Shown piece after piece: positions 1-5,688 of a stretch of DNA of 5,786 nt. The stretch is from Thermoleophilia bacterium. GTDB lineage: Bacteria > Actinomycetota > Thermoleophilia > Gaiellales > F1-60-MAGs149. The stretch spans positions 1 to 5,786 of the forward strand of contig JAEMTW010000127.1 in NCBI GenBank assembly GCA_016462095.1, given 5' to 3'. Below the pieces are notes generated by a model that was given only the letters and a program-made list of their open reading frames with translations, did no database searches and was not told where the DNA came from. The position numbers and the translations under genes are program-made. How positions within the stretch are numbered: the first letter of the stretch is position 1; the number at the start of each line of letters is the position of its first letter.

Positions 1-107
1 GCGCCATAGGTCATCAAGATCAGCGACTCGCCAACCCCAACCACGGGCGTCGCGACCTCCTCGACGACGAGCGGTGCGTCGTAGGCATGCTGACGGACGG
101 CGCGCAT
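1..107 (-). CDS. Zinc-type (MDR) alcohol dehydrogenase, N-terminal fragment
   Basis: The reverse strand opens with ATG at 107 and stays open for 35 codons to the window edge, so only the N-terminus is present. The peptide begins MRAVRQHAYDAPLVVEEV and continues with a P-x-x-G-x-GE-x-L stretch. This is the typical opening strand pattern of medium-chain dehydrogenase/reductases (the GroES-like domain of zinc alcohol dehydrogenases and quinone reductases). The zinc ligands and the Rossmann fold would lie beyond the edge, so neither substrate nor cofactor can be judged. The start lies three bases after the stop of the upstream aldehyde dehydrogenase and no Shine-Dalgarno site is close, which suggests translation by reinitiation within one operon. 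Family assignment is by pattern recognition from a short fragment. An alcohol-to-aldehyde step feeding the neighbouring aldehyde dehydrogenase is an inference from adjacency. Confidence 0.6.
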   Translation of the reverse strand, partial: MRAVRQHAYDAPLVVEEVATPVVGVGESLILMTYG

Positions 108-110
108 CGT

Positions 111-1583
111 CTAGACCGTGCCCACTCCGCCGATCAAGACGTACTTGACGTCGAGGTACTCGTCGATGCCAACCGAGCCACCCTCGCGACCGTAGCCCGA
201 TTCCTTGACACCACCAAACGGCGCGTTAGCCGCCGAGATGATGCCCGCGTTGGCGCCAACGATGCCGTACTCGAGACGCTCGGCGACACGGAGCAATCGC
301 GCGTAGTCCTTGGTGTGGAAGTACGAGGCGAGACCGTACTCGGAAGAGTTCGCGAGCTCGATCACTTCGTCTTCGGTATCAAACGCCGTCAGACCGGCCA
401 CGGGACCAAAGGTCTCTTCATAGTGGATCAGCATGTCGGGCGTGACGCCGTCGATGATCGTCGGCTCATAGTACGCACCGTTGGCGTATTCACCCTCCGT
501 CAGGCGATGGCCGCCGTAGGCCAGCTTGGCACCCTTGGCGAGTGCGTCTTGGACGTGCTCGTCGGCCTTCTCGACTGCGGCGTCGTTGATCATCGGTCCA
601 ATCACGGTGCCTTCGGTCAGACCATGACCAACGGGCATCTCGCTGACCCGCTTGACGAGTCGGGCGAGGAAGTCGTCGTAGACGCTTCGCTGCACGTAGG
701 CGCGGTTGGCACAGACGCAGGTCTGGCCGGCATTGCGGTACTTGGAGGCAATCAGACCCTCGATTGCCTCGTCGAGATCGGCGTCCTCGAAGATGATGTA
801 CGGCGCATGGCCGCCCAGCTCGAGGCTGAGGCGCTTGACCTGGTGTGCAGAGGCACGGATCAGGTCTTTGCCGATCTCCGTGGAGCCGGTAAACGAGATC
901 TTCTTGACGCGGGCGTCAGTAAAGATCGTGTTGGCAACCATGGCGGCGTCGCGCGACGTGACGAGGTTGACCACGCCGGCAGGTGCACCAGCATCCTCGA
1001 TGCAACGGAGCACGAGCGCAGCCGTCAGCGGTGTGGCACTGGCGGGCTTGACGATACTGGTGCAGCCGGCAGCCATCGCGGGGCCGAGCTTGCGCGTCAT
1101 CATCGCGGCCGGGAAGTTCCACGGCGTGATTGCCGCGACCACGCCAACCGGCTGGCGCAGCACGAGCACGCGGTTGTTCGTGTTCATCGGCGAGATGACC
1201 TGGCCGTAGACGCGCTCGGCCTCGCCGGCGAACCACTCAAAGAAGGAGGCGGCGTACTCGACCTCGCCCTTCGCCTCCGCAAGCGGCTTGCCTTGCTCGG
1301 AGGTCATGCACGTCGCGATGTCGAGCGCACGCTCGCGCATCAAATCGGCGGACTTGCGGAGAATGCGCGCACGCTGCAGTGCCGGCGTCGAGCGCCAGCC
1401 TGGCAGTGCCGCAGCAGCGGCGTCGATCGCAGCCGTCACGTCGGCCTGCGTCGCGTTCGGCACGGAGCCGACCGTCGCACCGCTGCCCGGGTCGGTCACG
1501 TCAAAGCGTGCCCCACCGGTCGCGTCGGTCCACGTTCCACCGATCAAAAGTTGTTCATCGAGCTTGGGCATCGTGGTCGCCAT
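111..1583 (-). CDS. gabD: NAD(P)-dependent succinate-semialdehyde dehydrogenase (aldehyde dehydrogenase family)
   Basis: This is a complete 490-residue aldehyde dehydrogenase, close to the usual size of about 480. It oxidises an aldehyde to the acid with NAD(P)+ in the cytoplasm. The best subfamily match is GabD, which converts succinate semialdehyde to succinate in GABA breakdown. Visible landmarks are TPWNFP (oxyanion Asn156), IVKP (cofactor Lys179), FTGSTEIGK (231-239, nucleotide-binding turn), LELGGHAP with general-base Glu255, NAGQTCVCAN with nucleophile Cys289, and EETFGPV (Glu390, Phe392). Arg164 in MTRK and Arg283 just before NAGQTC sit where succinate-semialdehyde dehydrogenases bind the substrate carboxylate. 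Cys291, two residues after the catalytic cysteine, is the partner in the redox-switch disulfide known from this family. The ATG at 1583 is supported by an AAGGAGG site 11 bases upstream. The preceding membrane-protein gene stops 6 bases before it. The exact aldehyde substrate is inferred; the family is certain. Confidence 0.93.
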   Translation of the reverse strand: MATTMPKLDEQLLIGGTWTDATGGARFDVTDPGSGATVGSVPNATQADVTAAIDAAAAALPGWRSTPALQRARILRKSADLMRERALDIATCMTSEQGKPLAEAKGEVEYAASFFEWFAGEAERVYGQVISPMNTNNRVLVLRQPVGVVAAITPWNFPAAMMTRKLGPAMAAGCTSIVKPASATPLTAALVLRCIEDAGAPAGVVNLVTSRDAAMVANTIFTDARVKKISFTGSTEIGKDLIRASAHQVKRLSLELGGHAPYIIFEDADLDEAIEGLIASKYRNAGQTCVCANRAYVQRSVYDDFLARLVKRVSEMPVGHGLTEGTVIGPMINDAAVEKADEHVQDALAKGAKLAYGGHRLTEGEYANGAYYEPTIIDGVTPDMLIHYEETFGPVAGLTAFDTEDEVIELANSSEYGLASYFHTKDYARLLRVAERLEYGIVGANAGIISAANAPFGGVKESGYGREGGSVGIDEYLDVKYVLIGGVGTV

Positions 1584-1589
1584 GGCTGG

Positions 1590-2411
1590 TCAAGCCTCCT
1601 TGTCTATGGGCATCCTAGGGCGTTTGCGGCGTTCGCTTGCCGCTTGTGCCCACGCGCGCACCGCACGGTGTTCGACACAGCCTGCGGCGATCAATCCAAC
1701 CGCCACAGGAACCGTGGCGGGGAGCAGGTCGAGCACGTTAAAGAGCAGCCCGAGCGAGAGGCCCGCGATCGCCGTGACAACCGTCGCCACGACCGTCGCG
1801 CGCACGCTTACCGCCACGATCGCCCCAACGAGTGCAGCAAGGTAGGCGTCGCCCCAGCCCATCGAGGCCCCGACCATCTCAAACTGCTGCAACGCCGGTA
1901 GTCCACGCGCTGGCACCGCTGTCGCGAGCGCCGTAGCGACCGGCTGAACTTGGATCGTCAACACCTGCCAGACGTCGACTGCTGTCGCGACGAGGACACC
2001 GACGACCAAGGCTGCGCGCGGCGCAATCCACCCCGTCAGTCGTCCCAGCGAGACGGCCGCGAGCACAATCAACAGGTCGCCTGCCAGTTGCGTCCAGCCA
2101 GTGGTTGGCAGACGCCAGACGATCAGCCACAGGATCGGCGAGACGATCGCGAGAGGGAGTGCGGCGCGGCGCACATGCCAGGCGGCCAGCAGCGCAAGCG
2201 GCGGCACCGCGAAGGCGGCGAGCGTCGTGACCACCCCAACCGCACTCGGCACAGCACCCAGAAAGATCACGCCCCCACCAATCGCGACCAGCGGCAAGAG
2301 TCCCAGCAGCGGGTGCCGCGGGATGCGTGGCAAGAGCGCAGGGTCGCGGACCAGCGGGATGATCGAGGCCTGCAACAGCACGATCACGAGGTAGGGCCAG
2401 CCGTAGGGCAT
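1590..2411 (-). CDS. Nine-segment membrane protein, candidate GxGD intramembrane aspartyl protease (presenilin/SPP-like)
   Basis: A 273-residue, very hydrophobic protein with about nine predicted membrane segments (near residues 6-22, 35-53, 56-78, 82-98, 107-124, 132-152, 186-203, 206-224 and 231-248) and a short basic tail (ERRKRPR). Three features recall family A22 proteases (presenilin, signal peptide peptidase, archaeal PSH). Asp146 lies within segment six (TAVDVWQVL). A GWGD motif (185-188) opens segment seven. PATVP (231-235) at the start of segment nine resembles the PAL motif. The spacing between the two aspartates is 42 residues, against about 46 in human SPP. Such enzymes cut transmembrane helices inside the bilayer. 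The GWGD-AYLAALVGA stretch also resembles prepilin peptidases (A24), but the Asp-x(n)-IP context of that family is missing. The gene follows tRNA-Pro by 50 bases and precedes the aldehyde dehydrogenase by 6. The ATG at 2411 has only a weak AGG upstream. That it is a membrane protein is firm; protease function is inferred. Confidence 0.6.
   Translation of the reverse strand: MPYGWPYLVIVLLQASIIPLVRDPALLPRIPRHPLLGLLPLVAIGGGVIFLGAVPSAVGVVTTLAAFAVPPLALLAAWHVRRAALPLAIVSPILWLIVWRLPTTGWTQLAGDLLIVLAAVSLGRLTGWIAPRAALVVGVLVATAVDVWQVLTIQVQPVATALATAVPARGLPALQQFEMVGASMGWGDAYLAALVGAIVAVSVRATVVATVVTAIAGLSLGLLFNVLDLLPATVPVAVGLIAAGCVEHRAVRAWAQAASERRKRPRMPIDKEA
1595..1601 (-). promoter_or_regulatory. Shine-Dalgarno site of the aldehyde dehydrogenase gene
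   Basis: On the reverse strand AAGGAGG lies 11 bases upstream of the ATG at 1583. It is the strongest ribosome binding site in the window. It is embedded in the last codons of the upstream membrane-protein gene, so ribosomes finishing that gene pass over the site just before the next start. This fixes ATG 1583 over the in-frame ATG four codons further in. Confidence 0.8.
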
Positions 2412-2461
2412 CGCCTAAGACTACGGGCGGGACGGCTCGGGAGGCCGCCCTTGTCTGCTCA

Positions 2462-2535
2462 TCGGGGTACGCAGATTCGAACTGCGGACCTCTCCGTCCC
2501 GAACGGAGCGCGCTACCAGGCTGCGCCATACCCCG
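2462..2535 (-). tRNA. tRNA-Pro (anticodon CGG)
   Basis: The reverse strand folds into a full 74-base cloverleaf. The 7-bp acceptor stem is CGGGGTA/TACCCCG. The D arm is GCGC with loop AGCCTGGTA. The anticodon stem is CTCCG/CGGAG with loop TTCGGGA. A 5-base variable loop follows, then the T arm CGCAG/CTGCG with loop TTCGAAT. The anticodon CGG (2499-2501) reads the proline codon CCG, which suits a GC-rich genome. The C1-G72 pair and A73 discriminator are the bacterial proline identity elements. CCA is not encoded, because TGA follows the discriminator, so CCA must be added by nucleotidyltransferase. All stems are perfectly paired, so the gene looks functional. Confidence 0.97.
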
Positions 2536-2545
2536 AGCGGGCATG

Positions 2546-2551
2546 AGTATG
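2546..2551 (-). promoter_or_regulatory. Possible -10 box for the tRNA-Pro transcript
   Basis: On the reverse strand CATACT lies 10 bases before the first tRNA base. It matches the bacterial -10 consensus TATAAT at four of six positions, and its position would give a transcript with a very short leader. No good -35 hexamer is visible 16-18 bases further upstream. This is a weak call resting on position and partial consensus only. Confidence 0.25.
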
Positions 2552-2576
2552 CCAGAAATTCGACCTCCGCCCCGTC

Positions 2577-2596
2577 GCCCGGCGCGGGCAACCCGC
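2577..2596 (+). promoter_or_regulatory. Two mutually exclusive hairpins in the leader of the RNase J gene
   Basis: Two perfect 5-bp, 3-base-loop hairpins share one strand. The first is GCCCG-gcg-CGGGC (2577-2589); the second is GCGGG-caa-CCCGC (2584-2596). Only one can form at a time. The second ends 13 bases before the GTG start of the RNase J gene. This is an arrangement seen in alternative-structure leaders, but short GC palindromes are common in such DNA, there is no U-run, and it is unknown whether the transcript starts upstream of them. No Shine-Dalgarno or convincing promoter was found between 2536 and 2609 on this strand. Confidence 0.25.
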
Positions 2597-2609
2597 ACTT
2601 CGCGTTACC

Positions 2610-3974
2610 GTGTCGGGCGTGACGGACCCGATTCGCATTACGCCAATTGGCGGTCTCGGCGAAGTCGGGCGCAATATGATGGTCATCGAGCACGACGATG
2701 TCCGCCTCGTGATCGACTGTGGCATCGGCTTTCCGCATGGCGATGATCGCGGCCTTGGCGTCGACATCTACCTGCCCGACGTGCGCGCCCTAAAGGGTCG
2801 CCCTGTCGATGCCGTGCTGATTACGCACGCGCACGACGACCATGTCGCTGCGCTTGCACACCTGATCCGCTCGGGCACCCCCATCGGCCGCATGATCTCG
2901 CTGCCGTTTACGACCGCAATGGTCGAGGCCAAGCTCTCCGAGCACGACCTGCCACTGCCGCCGCTGCAGACCGTGGCGCCGGGAGAACAAATCCAGATCG
3001 GTTCGATCACCGTGGAGTTCATCCGCGTCTCGCACTCGATCCCGGATCCCGCAGCGATCGCATTGACGACGAACCTCGGCACGATCGTGCTCACCGGCGA
3101 CTACAAGATGGATGCGACCGGGCAAGACCTCAAGCGACAGGTCGACCGCAAGCGCCTCAGCGCTTTTGGCGATGCCGGCGTGATTGCGATGCTCGGCGAT
3201 TCGACGAACGCCCAGCTGCCAGGCCGCACGCCCTCTGAGGCAACGACGATTGATCCCATCAACGACGTCATCGACGAAGCCCAGGGCCGCGTTGTCCTAA
3301 CCAGCTTCTCGTCCCAGATCGACCGCATCGACCATGCGGTTCGCGCCGCGGACCGCACGGGTCGCCAGGTCATGCTGCTGGGTCGTTCCGTCCGCCGCAA
3401 CGTCAAGATCGCTGAGCGCCTGAAAGAGATGGCGCCGCCGAATCTGCCGACCCTTGGCCGCCGCGATATCGCAGGCGTCAAAGCGCTCGTCGTTTGCACC
3501 GGCTCGCAGGCCGAAGAGTTCGCCGTGCTCGGGCGTGCCTCGCGCGGCGAGCATCCCGACCTCAACCTCGGCAATGGCGACACGATCGTTTTCGCATCGC
3601 GCCCCGTGCCAGGCAACGAGGGTCCGGTGGAAGAGATGCAGAACATGCTGCGCATGCGCGGCGCGCGCGTGGTCACACACCACGACGCTGCGATCCACGT
3701 CTCGGGCCATGCCCGTGCCGACGAGATCGTCGACATGATCCGCATGCTGCGCCCCACGAGTGTGATTCCGATCCACGGTGAGCCACAGATGCTCGAGGCC
3801 CAGGCTGAGCTGGCGATCCAGAATGGCGTGGCTGCGGACAACGTGCACGTCGGCTCGAACGGCGACGTCATCGAGGTCGACCAGAACGGTCTCCGCCTGG
3901 TCGATCAGATCAATGCGATTGCGATTCCCGCTGGCTCGGACGGCCTGCCGCTAGAAGCCGGGGAGCCGGGATGA
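2610..3974 (+). CDS. rnj: Ribonuclease J (metallo-beta-lactamase/beta-CASP RNase), short form
   Basis: A 454-residue cytoplasmic RNase J, the 5'-to-3' exonuclease and endonuclease of mRNA decay and rRNA maturation. The metallo-beta-lactamase core carries THAHDDH (zinc ligands His73, His75, Asp77, His78), VSHSIPD (His142), and LTGDYKMD (Asp164). The GDSTNA motif (196-201) leads into the beta-CASP domain, roughly 205-350. SGHA (His367) and PIHGE (His389) complete the active-site and RNA-binding set. Bacterial RNase J usually has about 550 residues with a C-terminal domain of about 100; here the protein ends soon after the core, as archaeal RNase J does. HAHDDH replaces the commoner HGHEDH. The start is GTG at 2610, with an in-frame GTG at 2619 as alternative. 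Neither has a Shine-Dalgarno site, so a leaderless mRNA is possible. The stop overlaps the next gene by four bases (ATGA), indicating translational coupling. Confidence 0.93.
   Translation: MSGVTDPIRITPIGGLGEVGRNMMVIEHDDVRLVIDCGIGFPHGDDRGLGVDIYLPDVRALKGRPVDAVLITHAHDDHVAALAHLIRSGTPIGRMISLPFTTAMVEAKLSEHDLPLPPLQTVAPGEQIQIGSITVEFIRVSHSIPDPAAIALTTNLGTIVLTGDYKMDATGQDLKRQVDRKRLSAFGDAGVIAMLGDSTNAQLPGRTPSEATTIDPINDVIDEAQGRVVLTSFSSQIDRIDHAVRAADRTGRQVMLLGRSVRRNVKIAERLKEMAPPNLPTLGRRDIAGVKALVVCTGSQAEEFAVLGRASRGEHPDLNLGNGDTIVFASRPVPGNEGPVEEMQNMLRMRGARVVTHHDAAIHVSGHARADEIVDMIRMLRPTSVIPIHGEPQMLEAQAELAIQNGVAADNVHVGSNGDVIEVDQNGLRLVDQINAIAIPAGSDGLPLEAGEPG
3960..3965 (+). promoter_or_regulatory. Ribosome binding site for the Nif3-like gene
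   Basis: GGGGAG lies 5 bases before the ATG at 3971, inside the last codons of the RNase J gene. It supports that start, and together with the ATGA overlap it supports coupled translation of the two genes. Confidence 0.55.
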
Positions 3975-4735
3975 GCCCGGTGCGGCTCGCGGATCTTGTC
4001 GGCTGGTTCGACGAGACGCTCGCTGCCCAGTCGTTCCGCGACTACGGCCCGAATGGGCTCCAGGTCGTGGGCGCCGATCAGGTTGCGCACGTCGCCACCG
4101 CTGTCTCCGTTTCGCTGGACGTGATCGAACGCGCCGCGGCCGATAACGCCCAAGTCTTGCTCGTGCACCACGGCCTGTTTTGGGATGGCGCCGATACGCG
4201 GATCGGACCACTGGAGCGCCGACGCCTCGAGGCGTTGTTTGCCGCCAACCTCTCGCTCGTCGCCTACCACCTGCCGCTCGATGCACACGCGACGCTTGGC
4301 AACAATGCGCGCCTCGCCGACCTGCTCGGAGTCACGCAGCGCGCGCCATTCGGCGAGCACCAGGGCGTCATGATCGGCTGTCGCGGCACACTCCCCACGC
4401 CAACAACAGCAGCCGCGCTCGCTGCCACACTGGGCGATCTAATCGGATCCACGCCGCTCGTGTTGCCAGGCGGCGACCACCCCGTGCAGACGGTTGGGAT
4501 TGTCTCGGGTGGTGCGGCACGCGACATTCGCCAGGCTGCCGCTGCTGGTCTCGATGCGTTCATCACGGGCGAGCCCAGCGAGGACGCGGCGTATCTGGCG
4601 GCCGAGCTTGGTGTGCACTTCATCGCGGCGGGACATAACGCGACGGAGACAGTGGGCGTGCAGGCCTTGGCCGCTGCCGCCGCCACGCAGTTTGGCATCT
4701 CAACGTCATTTCTCGCCGTCGACAATCCGGTCTAG
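3971..4735 (+). CDS. Nif3/YbgI-family dinuclear metal centre protein
   Basis: A 254-residue member of the Nif3 family, close to the 247 residues of E. coli YbgI. Members form toroidal hexamers with a two-metal site in each subunit. Their cellular role is not settled, and they are often labelled GTP cyclohydrolase 1 type 2. Conserved elements are NGLQV (28-32), LLVHHGLFW with metal ligands His66 and His67, AYHLPLDAH with Asp104 and the nearby His106, FITGE (197-201), and AGHNATE with His222 and Glu226. All five expected ligands (two His, Asp, His, Glu) are present, so the site should be intact. It is the single-block form, lacking the roughly 100-residue insert found in longer homologues. It overlaps the RNase J gene by four bases with a GGGGAG site upstream of its ATG. 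Coupling to an RNA-processing enzyme is suggestive, but it does not by itself define the substrate. Confidence 0.9.
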   Translation: MSPVRLADLVGWFDETLAAQSFRDYGPNGLQVVGADQVAHVATAVSVSLDVIERAAADNAQVLLVHHGLFWDGADTRIGPLERRRLEALFAANLSLVAYHLPLDAHATLGNNARLADLLGVTQRAPFGEHQGVMIGCRGTLPTPTTAAALAATLGDLIGSTPLVLPGGDHPVQTVGIVSGGAARDIRQAAAAGLDAFITGEPSEDAAYLAAELGVHFIAAGHNATETVGVQALAAAAATQFGISTSFLAVDNPV

Positions 4736-4737
4736 CA

Positions 4738-4764
4738 GCAGCCCCGAGCGCTAGTCTCGGCTGC
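4738..4764 (+). other. Hairpin between the Nif3-like and ANL-like genes
   Basis: In the 32-base gap, GCAG-cc-CCGAG pairs with CTCGG-CTGC around a 7-base loop (cgctagt). This gives a 9-bp stem with a 2-base bulge. It starts 2 bases after the Nif3-like stop and ends 3 bases before the next ATG. There is no U-run, so it is unlikely to be an intrinsic terminator. It could protect an mRNA end or hide the translation start of the following gene, which has no visible Shine-Dalgarno site. Confidence 0.4.
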
Positions 4765-4767
4765 ACG

Positions 4768-5679
4768 ATGCACGACGCTGCCACACCACCCGCGATCTGG
4801 GTACGTAGCGGGACGCTCTGGCGCCCGTTCGACAGAGCACTGGTCGCTTCGCGGGTACACGAGTACGCGGGTGGGCTGCTCGAACTTGGCTGTGCCTCCG
4901 AGAGCATTCTCGCCCTCGAGCACAGCACCGACAGCGAATCGTTGCTGCTGCTGATTGCCGCTCTCGAAATCGGTGTGGCGATCCGGCTCGGCCCCGCCGA
5001 CACTCCCTTTTCCGCCGCCTTCGCAACGACGCCGATTCGCGCCGCACAGCTCGCCTCGCTTGCCCGGCTCGACTCGGTCTGCGTCCCTGTCGCCCCGCGC
5101 GAAGACTCGGGGCGCAGCCTCGAACGCCTGGCCGCCCACGGCGTGCTGCATACGGCCCTGCGTACCGATGCGGTGCGCGAGCGCACGCGCGAACGCCACG
5201 GCCATCAACGGGCGCTGATCACGTCCACCAACGTGGACTGCACGCTTGGACAACTCCACACCGACATCACCGCCTTCCGCGCCGCCGGCGACCTCCTGCG
5301 CCCCGACGAGACCATCTTGATCACGGTGCCTCTGGACACCCCCTGGGTCGTGACCGTCGCCCTCGCCGCGGTCGAGCAAGGCATTCCGGTCGCAATCGGT
5401 AGGCTCGAAGACATCCCCTTGCTGAAACCGGGTGTCGTCGTCGGCACGGCGGCGGATGCCGACGCCCTAGCCGAGACCACAGCAGGCGGACCAACGCTGC
5501 TGACAACGCTCTCTCGCCACCTCGGTCGCAGCCGCACTGCGCCACCTCCGCGCTGCCTGATCGTCGGCGACCATGAGGTGCCAGCGAGCGTCTGCTCCCA
5601 GCTGCACCTCGGCGGTACGACGGTGCGTCCGCTCGCGGCAGATGCCGATGGTTTTCTGCTGGCCCCGAACGCCGACTGA
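4768..5679 (+). CDS. Degenerate AMP-binding (ANL)-like protein, N-terminal part only
   Basis: A 303-residue protein, probably soluble, with no clear family hallmark. Its overall pattern follows the N-terminal half of acyl/aryl-adenylating enzymes. It has an opening W-x-x-FDRALVASRVHEYAGGLLELG-type segment (18-41), then LALEHSTDSESLLLLIAALEIGVAIRLG-type text (48-75). RALITSTNVDCTLGQL lies where the A3 P-loop would be. LLRPDETILITVPLD (176-190) and GIPVAIG (205-211) follow, and finally RCLIVGDHEVP (262-272), where a G-G-A-P-L strand is expected. The P-loop signature (TSGTTGxPKG) is absent, as are the YGxTE motif and the whole C-terminal domain; full enzymes have about 500 residues. It could be a non-catalytic relative, a remnant, or an unrelated Rossmann-like protein. 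Codon use looks like its neighbours and the frame is uninterrupted, which argues against a recent pseudogene. The start at ATG 4768 is the only reasonable one that keeps the first segment. The hairpin upstream and the palindromic element 9 bases downstream bracket it. Confidence 0.45.
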   Translation: MHDAATPPAIWVRSGTLWRPFDRALVASRVHEYAGGLLELGCASESILALEHSTDSESLLLLIAALEIGVAIRLGPADTPFSAAFATTPIRAAQLASLARLDSVCVPVAPREDSGRSLERLAAHGVLHTALRTDAVRERTRERHGHQRALITSTNVDCTLGQLHTDITAFRAAGDLLRPDETILITVPLDTPWVVTVALAAVEQGIPVAIGRLEDIPLLKPGVVVGTAADADALAETTAGGPTLLTTLSRHLGRSRTAPPPRCLIVGDHEVPASVCSQLHLGGTTVRPLAADADGFLLAPNAD

Positions 5680-5688
5680 CTGGTTCAG

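Noticed and set aside
87..1901. A 604-codon open frame on the plus strand opposite the aldehyde dehydrogenase
   Set aside because: Its protein is low-complexity and Arg/His/Asp-rich with no family motif. It mirrors the codon bias of the real minus-strand gene and runs across two genes and their junction. It is a shadow frame of GC-rich DNA.
1590..2411. Ordinary type IV prepilin peptidase
   Set aside because: The GxGD-like segment fits, but the conserved Asp followed by basic residues and IP, the usual neighbour genes for pilins and secretion ATPases, and the expected topology are missing. It is kept only as an alternative.
2425..2450. GGGCGG/CCGCCC inverted repeat after the tRNA as an intrinsic terminator
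   Set aside because: The stem is only 6 bp with a 14-base loop, and no T-run follows on the minus strand. In this GC-rich DNA it is not convincing as a terminator.
2462..2535. tRNA-Pro as an integration (att) site for a mobile element
   Set aside because: No integrase gene and no direct repeat of the tRNA 3' end was seen elsewhere in the window; the flanking genes look like ordinary chromosomal genes.
1879..2598. A 239-codon minus-strand open frame spanning the tRNA and the start of the membrane-protein gene
   Set aside because: It reads straight through the perfect tRNA-Pro cloverleaf, and its sequence is Arg/Ala/Gly-rich with no recognisable domain.
3101..3871. A 256-codon minus-strand frame opposite the RNase J gene
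   Set aside because: It is antisense to highly conserved RNase J motifs and has Ser/Arg-rich composition typical of antisense frames. There is no sign of an independent gene.
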